Assembly (NCBI GenBank): GCA_963702075.1
Contig: OY969703.1
Coordinates: 1,426,001-1,490,000, forward strand
Reading direction: 5' to 3'
Length of the DNA stretch: 64,000 nucleotides
From: VAYN01 sp963702075
Lineage (GTDB): Bacteria; Actinomycetota; Thermoleophilia; Solirubrobacterales; 70-9
Part shown: one piece after another, positions 15,283 to 23,131 of the stretch
How positions within the stretch are numbered: the first letter of the stretch is position 1
Layout: the number at the start of each line of letters is the position of its first letter
Notes under the pieces: model-generated
Databases searched by the model: none
What the model saw: only the letters and a program-made list of their open reading frames with translations
Told to the model about the DNA's origin: nothing
Program-made: the position numbers and the translations under genes

Positions 15283-17315
15283 GCTGGCAGCTGACCAGCT
15301 TCCTCATCCTCGGCCTCGTCCTGCTCGGCGGCTTCGCCTGGTACGAGCGCTCGCGGCCGCCTTCGCAGGTCGTGGCCTTGGTCGCCGCCCTCGCCGCGCT
15401 GGCGATCGCCGGTCGCATCGCCTTCGCCGCCTTCCCCAACGTCAAGCCGACCACCGACATCGTCATTTTCGCCGGCTACGCCCTCGGCGGCGCCCCTGGG
15501 TTCGCCGTCGGCGCCCTCGCCGCGCTCGGCTCGAACCTCTGGTTCGGCCAGGGTCCCTGGACGCCGTGGCAGATGGCGGGATGGGGCCTTTGCGGGATCC
15601 TCGGAGCGTTGCTGGCGCTCGGGACGCGCAACGCCGGCCGCTTCACCCTCGCCGCTACCTGTGGGTTTGCAGCCATTTTGTACGGGACTCTGCTGAACTT
15701 CTCATTGATGGCGACCTATGGAGGAGACCTGTCGTGGGAGAAGTTCTGGTTCTACGAGGGGCGCGCGGTCCCGTTTGAAATCGCCCACTTCAGCGGCAAC
15801 GTCGTGCTCGCGCTGGTCGCCGGGCCAGCGATGATCCGGATGCTCGTCCGCTTCCGCGAGCGCTTCGAATGGCAGCGGCGTCCGGTCGCCGAGACTCCGG
15901 GTGGAGCCGATCGCGGCTTCGGCGGAGTCCTGCGAAGCGGCGGCGTCGCAGCGCTGCTCCTGATCTTCCTGGCAGCTGCCTTCGCTCCGGCCGCTCATGC
16001 GTCTGCGGCCGAAGATGCCCTCTCGGTCGGCCGCGCCCTCCACTGGCTTGAAGTCCAGCAACGACCCAGCGGCGGCTTCGCCGCCGACCGCGGCCGCGAA
16101 CCTGGCGCCGAAATCACCTCCTGGGCGATGCTTGCTCTCGCCGCCGCGGGACGAAACCCCCTCGACGTCACCAAGGACGGCAAATCCCCCGTCGACTTCC
16201 TCCGCTCGCACGCCGACGAAATCAAGGACGCCGGCGACGTCGCCCGCACGATCCTCGCCCTCGAGGCGGCCGGCGCCGACCCGCGTCAGTTCGCCGGCGA
16301 AAACCTGGTCGGTCGGCTGCTCTCGCAGCGGCGGCAGAACGGCTCCTACCAGGGCTGGCCGGCGACCAGCGCCTACGCGGTCCTGGCGCTGCGGGCGGCG
16401 GGGGCGAACGGCGCGACCGCCTCGACCGTCGACTGGCTGCGCAAGGTGCAGGGCAAGGACGGCGGCTGGGGCAACGAGCCCGGCGACCCCGGCACCCCCG
16501 AGATCACCGGCGGCGTCCTGCAGGTCCTGACGCCGGGGTCGGACGTCAGCGATCGGGCGCTCGCCTACCTGCGCGAAGCGAAGCGCCCCAACGGCGGCTT
16601 CGCCCCCGGCAACAACCTCGGCGCCAACGCGCAGGCCACCGCCTGGGCCTCGCAGGGCCTGCTCGCCGTCGGCAAGGACCCGGCGAGCTTCGGCTCCGGC
16701 GCGAGCTCGCTCGCCTACCTCCGCGAACTGCAGGCAGACGACGGCCATTTCCTCCAGGCGCCGGGCGAAGAAGCGTCCCCCGTATGGGTGACCGCCGACG
16801 CGCTCGTACCCCTGGCCGGCGCCCACCTCCCGATCACCGCCCCGCCGCGCGTGCCAAAGCCGACGAGCAGTCCCGCTACCCACGGCCACTCCCGGGGCTC
16901 GAGCGGCGGGGTCCCGCCGTCGACCATCGCGCCATCCAGCGATTCGCACTCCGGTATTCCGCCGTCTAGCTCCGCTAAGTCCCCCCTGGAAGTCCTCGAA
17001 CAGTTCGAAGATCACGGAAGCGGTGCGCCGGCGAAGCCAGTGGCTCCGTCCGGTAAGGGCGGTCACGGGACGAAGCCTCCGGCTGCCCCCGACGGCGGCG
17101 GCTTGCCGCAGGGTTCCGCAGCGCCCGTTCCGGCACCAGCACCTGAAACCCCGCTGCCGAGCGAGGCATCCGCAAAGCCGGCTTCGGAATCGACCGAAGG
17201 GCAGGGCAGCAGCACCGCCGGTGCGATCGTCCTCGGCCTCCTCGCCGGCTGCGTCCTCTTCGGCCTCGGCCTCGCCGCCCGCAAGGGCTGGATGCACTGG
17301 CGCTACGGCTTGTAG
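15279..17315 (+). CDS. EcfS-like substrate-binding membrane protein fused to an alpha/alpha-toroid (terpenoid cyclase/transcobalamin-like) domain
   Basis: The 678-residue protein has three parts. Residues 1-205 form about six membrane segments of an ECF S-component, consistent with the EcfT and EcfA genes upstream. Residues about 220-245 look like an internal Sec signal peptide ending AAHASA. Residues about 245-510 hold five repeats with the prenyltransferase/squalene oxidase pattern, such as WLRKVQGKDGGWG and YLREAKRPNGGFA. A Pro/Ser/Gly-rich spacer and a C-terminal membrane anchor with a basic tail (RKGWMHWRYGL) follow. Animal transcobalamin and intrinsic factor bind B12 between such an alpha/alpha barrel and a DUF4430-like beta domain, and two DUF4430 genes lie in this same operon. 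The ATG at 15279 overlaps ecfA as ATGA. Confidence 0.8.
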   Translation: MSWQLTSFLILGLVLLGGFAWYERSRPPSQVVALVAALAALAIAGRIAFAAFPNVKPTTDIVIFAGYALGGAPGFAVGALAALGSNLWFGQGPWTPWQMAGWGLCGILGALLALGTRNAGRFTLAATCGFAAILYGTLLNFSLMATYGGDLSWEKFWFYEGRAVPFEIAHFSGNVVLALVAGPAMIRMLVRFRERFEWQRRPVAETPGGADRGFGGVLRSGGVAALLLIFLAAAFAPAAHASAAEDALSVGRALHWLEVQQRPSGGFAADRGREPGAEITSWAMLALAAAGRNPLDVTKDGKSPVDFLRSHADEIKDAGDVARTILALEAAGADPRQFAGENLVGRLLSQRRQNGSYQGWPATSAYAVLALRAAGANGATASTVDWLRKVQGKDGGWGNEPGDPGTPEITGGVLQVLTPGSDVSDRALAYLREAKRPNGGFAPGNNLGANAQATAWASQGLLAVGKDPASFGSGASSLAYLRELQADDGHFLQAPGEEASPVWVTADALVPLAGAHLPITAPPRVPKPTSSPATHGHSRGSSGGVPPSTIAPSSDSHSGIPPSSSAKSPLEVLEQFEDHGSGAPAKPVAPSGKGGHGTKPPAAPDGGGLPQGSAAPVPAPAPETPLPSEASAKPASESTEGQGSSTAGAIVLGLLAGCVLFGLGLAARKGWMHWRYGL

Positions 17316-17397
17316 ATCACTGAATCGACACGAACTTGGCACGCAAATTTTGCGATAGCGCCTTGTTTCGTTACAGCTAAAACATTACGCTAGGATC

Positions 17398-17634
17398 ATG
17401 GTGGTGATGACCCCGAGGGAGACCTGGACCGACGAGCGCCTCGACGAGTTCAAAGCGAGCGTCAACCAGCGCTTCGACGAAGTCGACAAGCGCTTTGACC
17501 AGGTCGACAGGCGGCTGGACCGGATGGACGGCGATATCCGGGAGCTTCGGCAGGCCATGCTCCAGGGGTTCTTCATCCTGGTGGGATTGATGGTTACCGG
17601 CTTCGTTGGGCTTGCCGGGCTGATCGGCTTCTAG
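17398..17634 (+). CDS. Small coiled-coil protein with C-terminal membrane anchor
   Basis: The 78-residue protein has a charged heptad-patterned helix (FDEVDKRFDQVDRRLDRMDG) followed by one hydrophobic membrane span at the C-terminus. This layout is common among small tail-anchored coiled-coil proteins in high-GC bacteria, sometimes likened to XhlA-type proteins. The function is unknown. An alternative ATG at 17407 would drop three residues. The 80 nt upstream are unusually AT-rich for this window and probably carry its promoter. Confidence 0.7.
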   Translation: MVVMTPRETWTDERLDEFKASVNQRFDEVDKRFDQVDRRLDRMDGDIRELRQAMLQGFFILVGLMVTGFVGLAGLIGF

Positions 17635-17635
17635 C

Positions 17636-17641
17636 TATACC
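17636..17641 (+). promoter_or_regulatory. -10 box TATACC for the nitroreductase (leaderless type)
   Basis: TATACC ends 8 nt before the ATG at 17650. A weak -35 candidate TTGCCG is at 17612-17617 with an 18-nt spacer. Confidence 0.5.
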
Positions 17642-17649
17642 CTCGGCGG

Positions 17650-18159
17650 ATGGACGTCGAGACCGCGATCCGCACCCGGCGCACGCACAAGGCGTTCGCG
17701 CCCGAGCCGTTGCCGCGCGAGCAGATCGACGAGCTGCTGGAGCTCGCTTCCTGGGCTCCGAACCACAACCTCACCGTCCCTTGGCGCTTCCGCGTGATCG
17801 GGCCGGAGGCGCTGCGGCGGCTGAAGGAGGTCGCCGGCCCCGAAGGTGCCGTCAAGCTCGACCGCGCCCCGACGCTGATCGTCGTCTCCTGCGTGCTCAG
17901 CGGCGACCCGGTCGCCGACGAAGAGGACCTGCACGCGACCGCCTCCGCCTCCTACATCGTCCTGCTCGCCGCCCACGCCCTCGGCTTCGCCGGCTACTGG
18001 CGCACCCCGGGCATCCTCCGCAGCGCCGAGGGCCGTGCCGCCGTCGGCCTGCCCGAGCGGGAGCGCTTCGTCGGCCTCCTTCACCTCGGCCACCCGCGCC
18101 AGGAGAAGCCGCCGCCCGAGCGCCCCGGCGCCGACCAGACCACGACCTACCTCGACTGA
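17650..18159 (+). CDS. Nitroreductase family flavoprotein
   Basis: The 169-residue protein has the short nitroreductase fold. It opens with TAIRTRRTHKAFAPEPLPREQIDELLELASWAPNH broken across the usual FMN-binding arginines, has WRFRVIGPEALRRL, and ends with GFAGYWRTPGIL and a C-terminal LLHLGHP strand. Members bind FMN and reduce nitroaromatics, quinones or similar substrates with NAD(P)H. The physiological substrate is unknown. Its stop overlaps the start of the glycerol-3-phosphate dehydrogenase gene (TGATG), so the two are co-translated. Confidence 0.85.
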   Translation: MDVETAIRTRRTHKAFAPEPLPREQIDELLELASWAPNHNLTVPWRFRVIGPEALRRLKEVAGPEGAVKLDRAPTLIVVSCVLSGDPVADEEDLHATASASYIVLLAAHALGFAGYWRTPGILRSAEGRAAVGLPERERFVGLLHLGHPRQEKPPPERPGADQTTTYLD

Positions 18160-19853
18160 TGCTGGCGCGGGCGCGGGCCATCGAGGAGGTCGCCGGCAGC
18201 CACTTCGAGGTGGTCGTGATCGGCGGCGGCATCACCGGCGCCGGGGTCGCCCTCGACGCCGCCTCGCGCGGCTACTCGGTCGCCTTGCTGGAGCGCGGCG
18301 ACTACGCCGTCGGCACCTCGAGCCGCTCTTCGAAGATGGTCCACGGCGGCCTCCGCTACCTGCAGAACTTCGACCTCGGCTTGGTCCGCGAGGCGCTGCT
18401 GGAGCGACAGCTGATGGTCCGCCTGGCGCCGCACCTCGTCTACCCGACCCCGTTCCTCGTCGCCGCCCTCGGCGAGGAGCGCCGCGACCGCAAACTCGGC
18501 CTCGGGCTCAACATGTACGACGTGATGGCGACCACGCGCGCCGGCCGCAGCCGCCGCGAGCGCCGCGCCGCCCGCGAGCTCGAAGAGGGCGACGAGAGCT
18601 ACTGGTCGCCCGACCGCCACCGCACGATCGACCGCGACGAGGTGCTGGAGCTGGTGCCGGCGTTGGCCCCGCGCGAACCGAAGGACGCCTACCTCTTCTA
18701 CGACTGCCAGACCGACGACGTCCGCCTGGTCCTCACCGTGCTCGGCGAGGCCGAGCGCTTCGGCGCGGTGATGCTGAACGGGGCCGAGGTGACCGAGGTC
18801 CTCTCCACCAACGGCAAGGCCACAGGGGTCGCCTTCGTCGAGGAGGAGTCGGGCGAGCGGATCGAGGTCGGCGCCGACCACGTCGTCAACGCAACCGGCG
18901 TCTTCGCCGATCAGGTCCGCCCCGAGGAGCTGCTGGGAGAGGAGGACGTGCCGCGGATCGCCCCCAGTCGCGGCACCCACCTGCTGATCGACCAGGCCGA
19001 CCTGCCGATGGGCAAGGCCGCCTGCATCGTCCCGGCCGGCGAGGGGCGGATGATCTTCTCCCTGCCCTGGTACGGGCGCACGCTGATCGGCACCACCGAC
19101 AACGACTTCGACGGCGACACCGTCCACCCGCGCCCGGCGGAGGACGACATCGCCTATCTCCTCGACGCGGTGAACGATTTCTTCGGCACCTCGCTCGGCC
19201 AGTCGAGTCTCGTCGGCGCTTACGCGGGAGTGCGGCCGCTGATCTCTACCGGCGACCCTCGCAAGTCAGTCGACATCTCCCGCAAAGCCGAGCTGTATGA
19301 GACCTCCTCGGGAATGCTGACGATCACCGGCGGCAAGCTCACCACCTGGCGGCGGATGGCAAAGCAGACGGTCGATCGTCTGGTCGAGCGCGAGGGCCGC
19401 GAGGCCCCTTGCCACACCGACGAGATCCCGCTGGGGATGCCGGCGCGGCCCGAGGATCTGGAGGCGCCCGCGGGGGTGGGGGAGGAGGCGACCGAGCAGC
19501 TGGCCTTCCGTTACGGGCACGCGGCGCGCAAAGTCCTCGCCATCGCCCGCGCCGAGCCGAAGCTGGCGCGGCCGATCGTTCCCGGCAGGCCCGACCTACT
19601 GGCCGAGGTGGCGCTGGCGGCACGCGCCGAGCAGGCCCGCAGCGTCGCCGACGTGCTGCTGCGCCGCACCCGCCTGGGAATCCTGGCGGCGCCCGAGCTG
19701 CGCTCGGCGAAGGCGGTGCGCCCGGTCGCCGACGTATTGGGCGCCGAGCTCGGCTGGTCGCGCCGGCGCCGTTCCAGCGAGGCCGAGGCCTGGCCCGACG
19801 TAGTGGCGCAGGAGGGAGTCGATCCCGCCGCCGCGGCCGGCCGGGTCGGCTGA
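18159..19853 (+). CDS. glpD: Aerobic glycerol-3-phosphate dehydrogenase
   Basis: The 564-residue flavoprotein oxidises sn-glycerol-3-phosphate to dihydroxyacetone phosphate and passes electrons to quinone at the membrane. The FAD motif GGGITG is at residues 22-27, followed by the family hallmark SSRSSKMVHGGLRYLQ. Later come IIFSLPWYGRTLIGTTD-type sequence, with GTTDNDFDGD, and the TGGKLTTWRRMA motif near the end of the oxidase domain. A C-terminal DAO_C helical domain completes it. The ATG at 18159 overlaps the nitroreductase stop by one base; a longer open frame upstream is an artefact. Confidence 0.9.
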   Translation: MLARARAIEEVAGSHFEVVVIGGGITGAGVALDAASRGYSVALLERGDYAVGTSSRSSKMVHGGLRYLQNFDLGLVREALLERQLMVRLAPHLVYPTPFLVAALGEERRDRKLGLGLNMYDVMATTRAGRSRRERRAARELEEGDESYWSPDRHRTIDRDEVLELVPALAPREPKDAYLFYDCQTDDVRLVLTVLGEAERFGAVMLNGAEVTEVLSTNGKATGVAFVEEESGERIEVGADHVVNATGVFADQVRPEELLGEEDVPRIAPSRGTHLLIDQADLPMGKAACIVPAGEGRMIFSLPWYGRTLIGTTDNDFDGDTVHPRPAEDDIAYLLDAVNDFFGTSLGQSSLVGAYAGVRPLISTGDPRKSVDISRKAELYETSSGMLTITGGKLTTWRRMAKQTVDRLVEREGREAPCHTDEIPLGMPARPEDLEAPAGVGEEATEQLAFRYGHAARKVLAIARAEPKLARPIVPGRPDLLAEVALAARAEQARSVADVLLRRTRLGILAAPELRSAKAVRPVADVLGAELGWSRRRRSSEAEAWPDVVAQEGVDPAAAAGRVG

Positions 19854-19875
19854 GCGGTCCAGCTTCGCGGTCGAA

Positions 19876-19881
19876 TAACCT
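19876..19881 (+). promoter_or_regulatory. -10 box TAACCT for the Rho-like gene (leaderless type)
   Basis: TAACCT ends 8 nt before the ATG at 19890, with no Shine-Dalgarno sequence. Confidence 0.45.
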
Positions 19882-19889
19882 CCGGCGCG

Positions 19890-20732
19890 ATGACCAAAAC
19901 CGAGCTTGAAAAGAAGCATCTATCCGACCTGCACCTGCTGGCCTCCGAAGCCGGCATCGAGAAGTACCGGCTGCTGACCAAGGACGAGCTGGTCGAGCGC
20001 CTCGCCGGGGGCAACGGCAACGGCAGTGCCGGCGAGAAGAGCTCGAGCAGGGCTGCTGCCAAAGTCCGCACGAGCGAGGCCGCTGCCGGAGACGCGGAGC
20101 GCCCGCGCCGCAGTCGCAATCGCCGCCGCGAGCCGCGAGAGCCGCGCGAGCGCCCGGAGAAGGCGCCGGAGCGCGAGCCCGCACCCGAGCCGGTCGCCAA
20201 GGAGGAACCTTCGAAGCCGGCGGAGTCGAGCACCGAGGCGGCGCGGCCGCGCCGTCGTCGCAGGCGTCGCTTTGGCCGCCGCAAGCAGGGCGTAACCCTG
20301 CAGTCGCTGCTGCTGCCACCCGAGGCCGGCCGTCAAGCCCTCGTTTTCGCCGAGAGCCGCGAGGGCTGCACGGCGCTGCTGCGCGGCGTCGCCGCCGACC
20401 TCGCCGCCGACGCCAAGGGCCCCGACCCCGTCGCCCTGCTGATCGACCCCAGCCCGGAGGAGCTCGCCGACTGGAAGCGCGACGCCCCGCAGGCGGAGAT
20501 CGTCTCCGCCGGCCAGCCGCGCCACGCCTCAGACGCCCTTGCCCAGGCCGCATCCCGCGCCGGCAAAGGCGATGACGTGATCCTCCTCGTCGACTCCCTC
20601 ACCCGCCTCGGCGAGGCCACCGGCGACGCCGATGCCGCCAAGGAGTTCTTCGACGCCGGCCGCGAGCAGGGCTCGGCCGGTGGCGGTTCGCTGACGGTAG
20701 TAGCCGCTCTAGAGCGCCCGAACGAGGACTAA
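19890..20732 (+). CDS. Truncated, degenerate Rho-like protein (Rho_N domain plus dead ATPase part)
   Basis: Residues 1-40 are a Rho N-terminal helical domain (LSDLHLLASEAGIEKYRLLTK). Residues 45-135 are an Arg/Glu/Pro-rich low-complexity linker where the RNA-binding cold-shock domain of Rho would be. Residues 147-275 align with the first half of the Rho ATPase: GRQALVFAESREGCTALL matches the P-loop region, VILLVDSLTRL (230-240) matches Walker B, and EFFDAGRE with GGGSLTVVAAL matches the following segment. The catalytic Walker A lysine is replaced by Cys160, and the arginine finger region is absent. It cannot hydrolyse ATP like Rho, but it may bind RNA or Rho itself. True Rho is usually about 400-700 residues and should be encoded elsewhere. 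Confidence 0.75.
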   Translation: MTKTELEKKHLSDLHLLASEAGIEKYRLLTKDELVERLAGGNGNGSAGEKSSSRAAAKVRTSEAAAGDAERPRRSRNRRREPREPRERPEKAPEREPAPEPVAKEEPSKPAESSTEAARPRRRRRRRFGRRKQGVTLQSLLLPPEAGRQALVFAESREGCTALLRGVAADLAADAKGPDPVALLIDPSPEELADWKRDAPQAEIVSAGQPRHASDALAQAASRAGKGDDVILLVDSLTRLGEATGDADAAKEFFDAGREQGSAGGGSLTVVAALERPNED

Positions 20733-21196
20733 CGCCGGTAGGCGATTCGCCGCCACGACGGCTCTTTGCTGAGCTCGATCAGCTCGTCGCTGCGGTCCGG
20801 CTGCACGTAGCCGAAGGTCTGGGTTCGCTCGTCGAAGACGACGTCGAGCTCACCCTCCTTGACCCGCTGGTCGAGCCAGGCGCCGCGGAAGACGAGGCGG
20901 CGGATCCAGTGGACGAGGCTGCGGTTGGAGGGACCGACCAGGTCCTCCCAGTTCTCGTTGATGTGCTCGCCGAGGGCTGAGGAGGGCTCGGCGATCTCGC
21001 CGCTGACCGCGAGGTCGAGGAGGTCGTCGAGCTCCTCGGTGCTGAGCCCCTGGTTGACGAAGCGCAGCTTCACCGCCGCCTGCTCGACGCGCTGGGCGAA
21101 ATCCTCCTCGTTGAAGGCGAAGCGGAGCTCTCCGTACTCCAACACGTAGTCGGAGCCAGACTCGTAATTCCCTCTGCGGGTCGTTTTCTTATCCAT
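20729..21196 (-). CDS. Acidic protein of unknown function, 155 residues
   Basis: I do not recognise a family. The protein is soluble and acidic with an N-terminal segment MDKKTTRRGNYESGSDYVLE and a helical middle (EELDDLLDLAVSGEIAEPSS). A conserved-looking motif HWIRRLVFRGAWLDQRV precedes a short beta-rich C-terminus. The ATG at 21196 is chosen over a GTG at 21214 because residues before it are not protein-like. Its stop codon overlaps the stop of the convergent Rho-like gene by four bases. The two genes share a terminator-free convergent end, so antisense read-through is likely. Confidence 0.6.
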   Translation of the reverse strand: MDKKTTRRGNYESGSDYVLEYGELRFAFNEEDFAQRVEQAAVKLRFVNQGLSTEELDDLLDLAVSGEIAEPSSALGEHINENWEDLVGPSNRSLVHWIRRLVFRGAWLDQRVKEGELDVVFDERTQTFGYVQPDRSDELIELSKEPSWRRIAYRR

Positions 21197-21336
21197 GAGT
21201 TGAAGCCGTCCCACTCACGCAAGCCCGGCGTGAGCAGGGCCATGATCTTGCCGATCATCGTAGAGACGTGCCGGCTCGGGGCCCTTGCTGAACGCACGGT
21301 TGCACCTTGGCGGGTCCGTTGCACTTCTGAAGCCGC

Positions 21337-21359
21337 CCGGCGGGCAGCTAGCCTGCCGG
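21337..21359. repeat. Short hairpin before the CpsB-like gene
   Basis: Nine-base arms at 21337-21345 and 21351-21359 match at 8 of 9 positions around AGCTA. The hairpin contains a TAGCCT box (21349-21354), 11 nt before the GTG at 21366. It may be promoter or operator DNA instead of an RNA structure. Confidence 0.4.
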
Positions 21360-21365
21360 GGCGAC

Positions 21366-22097
21366 GTGATCGATCTGCACTGCCACATCCTCGACGCGAT
21401 CGACGACGGGGCGCGCGACGCCGACGACAGCGTCGGGATGGCGCGCCAGGCCGAAGAGGACGGGATCGAGGCCGTCTGCGCCACCCCGCACATCCGCCAT
21501 GACCACGACGTGCGGATCGAGGAGCTGGCCGGCCGGGTGCGCGGGCTGAACGCGCGGCTGGAGCAGGAGCTGGTCGCGGTCAAGATCCTCCAGGGCGGCG
21601 AGGTCGCGGAGACCGCGGTCGAGGGGCTGAGCGCGGAGGAGCTGGCACAGGTCTCGCTCGGGGATGGCGGTTGGATCCTGCTCGAGCCGGCGCCGGGTCC
21701 GCTTGGCGACTGCTTGCTGCGGCGGGTGGGGCACCTGCGCGAGCGTGGCTACCGGGCACTTATCGCCCACCCCGAGCGCCACCTCTCGGCCGACATGTTC
21801 GAGCGGATGGCGGCGCTGGTGGCCGAGGGGGCGCTGATCCAGGCGACCGCCGACTTCTTCCTCCGCGAGCAGATGGCGAAGGGGATGCTGGCGATGGCTG
21901 AGCGAGGCCTGGTCCACGTCCTCAGCAGCGACGCCCACACGGTCCTCGCCGGGCGCCCGGTGCGGCTCTCCCCGGCGCTGGAGAAGCTGCGCGAGGCAGA
22001 GCTCCTGGCACCCCACATCGAGTGGATCGCCGAGACCGCCCCCAGTGCGATTGTCAACGGCACCCCGCTCGACCCTCCATACGAACCGCAGCTCTAG
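21366..22097 (+). CDS. PHP-fold protein-tyrosine phosphatase, CpsB/YwqE family
   Basis: The 243-residue protein begins IDLHCHILDAIDDGA, the metal-binding PHP start typical of CpsB/CapC/YwqE manganese-dependent tyrosine phosphatases. It continues with VCATPHIRHDHDV, LIAHPERH in the middle and LSSDAHTV near the C-terminus, which supply the remaining His/Asp ligands. Such enzymes remove phosphate from the bacterial tyrosine kinases that control capsule or exopolysaccharide export. No polysaccharide genes are in the window, so it is an orphan here. The GTG at 21366 puts the metal motif at the N-terminus as in the family. Confidence 0.88.
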   Translation: MIDLHCHILDAIDDGARDADDSVGMARQAEEDGIEAVCATPHIRHDHDVRIEELAGRVRGLNARLEQELVAVKILQGGEVAETAVEGLSAEELAQVSLGDGGWILLEPAPGPLGDCLLRRVGHLRERGYRALIAHPERHLSADMFERMAALVAEGALIQATADFFLREQMAKGMLAMAERGLVHVLSSDAHTVLAGRPVRLSPALEKLREAELLAPHIEWIAETAPSAIVNGTPLDPPYEPQL

Positions 22098-22099
22098 AA

Positions 22100-22145
22100 C
22101 GTTTCCACCCTTTTGGCCCCTATGAGGGCCGCAAAGGTGGAAACG
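22100..22145. terminator. Long hairpin between convergent genes
   Basis: Arms at 22100-22119 and 22126-22145 match at 17 of 20 positions (outer ten perfect) around a 6-nt loop, starting 2 nt after the CpsB-like stop and ending 1 nt before the stop of the convergent PfkB kinase. It is well placed to end transcription from both sides, though no strong T-tract follows. Confidence 0.65.
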
Positions 22146-22146
22146 A

Positions 22147-23079
22147 TCAATCCAGCTCGCGGAGCTGGACGCGGGGCGCCAGCTCTTCGATCACTTCGCG
22201 GGAGCCGGTGCCGAGGCCGTGGCGGAGGAAGTTGGCAGCGCCTGCGGCGGCGCTCAGCTGCAGCACGTCCTCCCACTCGCGGCCGGCCGCGATCGTCGCC
22301 GCCAAGGCCCCCATCATCGAGTCGCCGCAGCCCTCGCGGGCGCCGCGCTCGAACTTGGGCGGGGTCAGCTCGACGAAGCTGCCGTTGCGCAGCGCGAGCG
22401 CCGGCTCGCCGGCGCGGGTGACGATGACGCTCTCGGCGCCGGCGTCCTGCACCCGTTCCATCGCCGAGCGCATCCGCTCCTCGGTGTCGACGGCGTCGGA
22501 GACGTAGCCGGCGATCTGCCAGTCGTTGATCTTGACCAGGTCCGGCTTGCCCTCGAGGGCACTGTCCAAGCGTGGCGAGGAGAGGTCGACGATGACCGGC
22601 ACGCCGTTGGTCTTCACGTCGGTCACGAGGTCGCCGTAGATCTCGAGTGGCACGGCGTTGTCCGGGTAGGGGCCGCAGACGGCGAGCAGGTCGCAGTCGA
22701 GGGCGGCGGTGACGGTGACGGAGAACAGCTCGTCGATCTCGTGCCGCGAGGCCGGCAGCGCCGCGCTCTGCGAGAGCGGCTCGCGCTCGCCGCCGCGGCG
22801 GTCGTGGATGTAGGCACCGCTCGCCTCGCTCGTCTCGACCAGGCGCAGCTCGATCGGCATCTCCTCCAGCAGCGGTCGTAGGACTTTGCCGACCTCGCCG
22901 CCGATGAACCCGCAGAGAACCGGATCGGCGCCCAACTCCGCCGCCATCCGCGCCACCCAAACGCCCTGGCCGGCGGGGTGGATATGGATGTCGTCGCCGC
23001 CGTCGGCGCTGAAGCTCTCGATCGCGATCGAGACCATCGGGTTCGGGCTGAAGATCGCGACTCGCGGCTTGCGGTCCAC
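22147..23079 (-). CDS. PfkB-family carbohydrate kinase, 1-phosphofructokinase-like
   Basis: The 310-residue protein shows the ribokinase/PfkB order. It has an N-terminal strand with NPMVSIAIESF, the GGDDIHIHPAGQGVWVARM region, then a C-terminal anion-hole and catalytic motif REGCGDSMMGALAA in which Asp is the catalytic base (family consensus GAGDS; the second position is Cys here). It probably phosphorylates a sugar or sugar phosphate. The GTG at 23079 lies 6 nt after a TAGGCT box, indicating a leaderless transcript. No PTS or sugar transport genes adjoin it, so the substrate stays open. Confidence 0.82.
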   Translation of the reverse strand: MDRKPRVAIFSPNPMVSIAIESFSADGGDDIHIHPAGQGVWVARMAAELGADPVLCGFIGGEVGKVLRPLLEEMPIELRLVETSEASGAYIHDRRGGEREPLSQSAALPASRHEIDELFSVTVTAALDCDLLAVCGPYPDNAVPLEIYGDLVTDVKTNGVPVIVDLSSPRLDSALEGKPDLVKINDWQIAGYVSDAVDTEERMRSAMERVQDAGAESVIVTRAGEPALALRNGSFVELTPPKFERGAREGCGDSMMGALAATIAAGREWEDVLQLSAAAGAANFLRHGLGTGSREVIEELAPRVQLRELD

Positions 23080-23085
23080 GGTCAG

Positions 23086-23091
23086 AGCCTA
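23086..23091 (-). promoter_or_regulatory. -10 box TAGGCT for the PfkB kinase (leaderless type)
   Basis: On the minus strand TAGGCT ends 6 nt before the GTG at 23079. Confidence 0.5.
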
Positions 23092-23131
23092 GACGGGGGA
23101 GAGATCGCCCTCGTCGGCGGCTTGACGAGGC

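Noticed and set aside
15702..17342. A 546-codon minus-strand open frame opposite the EcfS-toroid fusion
   Set aside because: It is the antisense shadow of a protein with clear toroid repeats; high GC content makes such long antisense frames common here.
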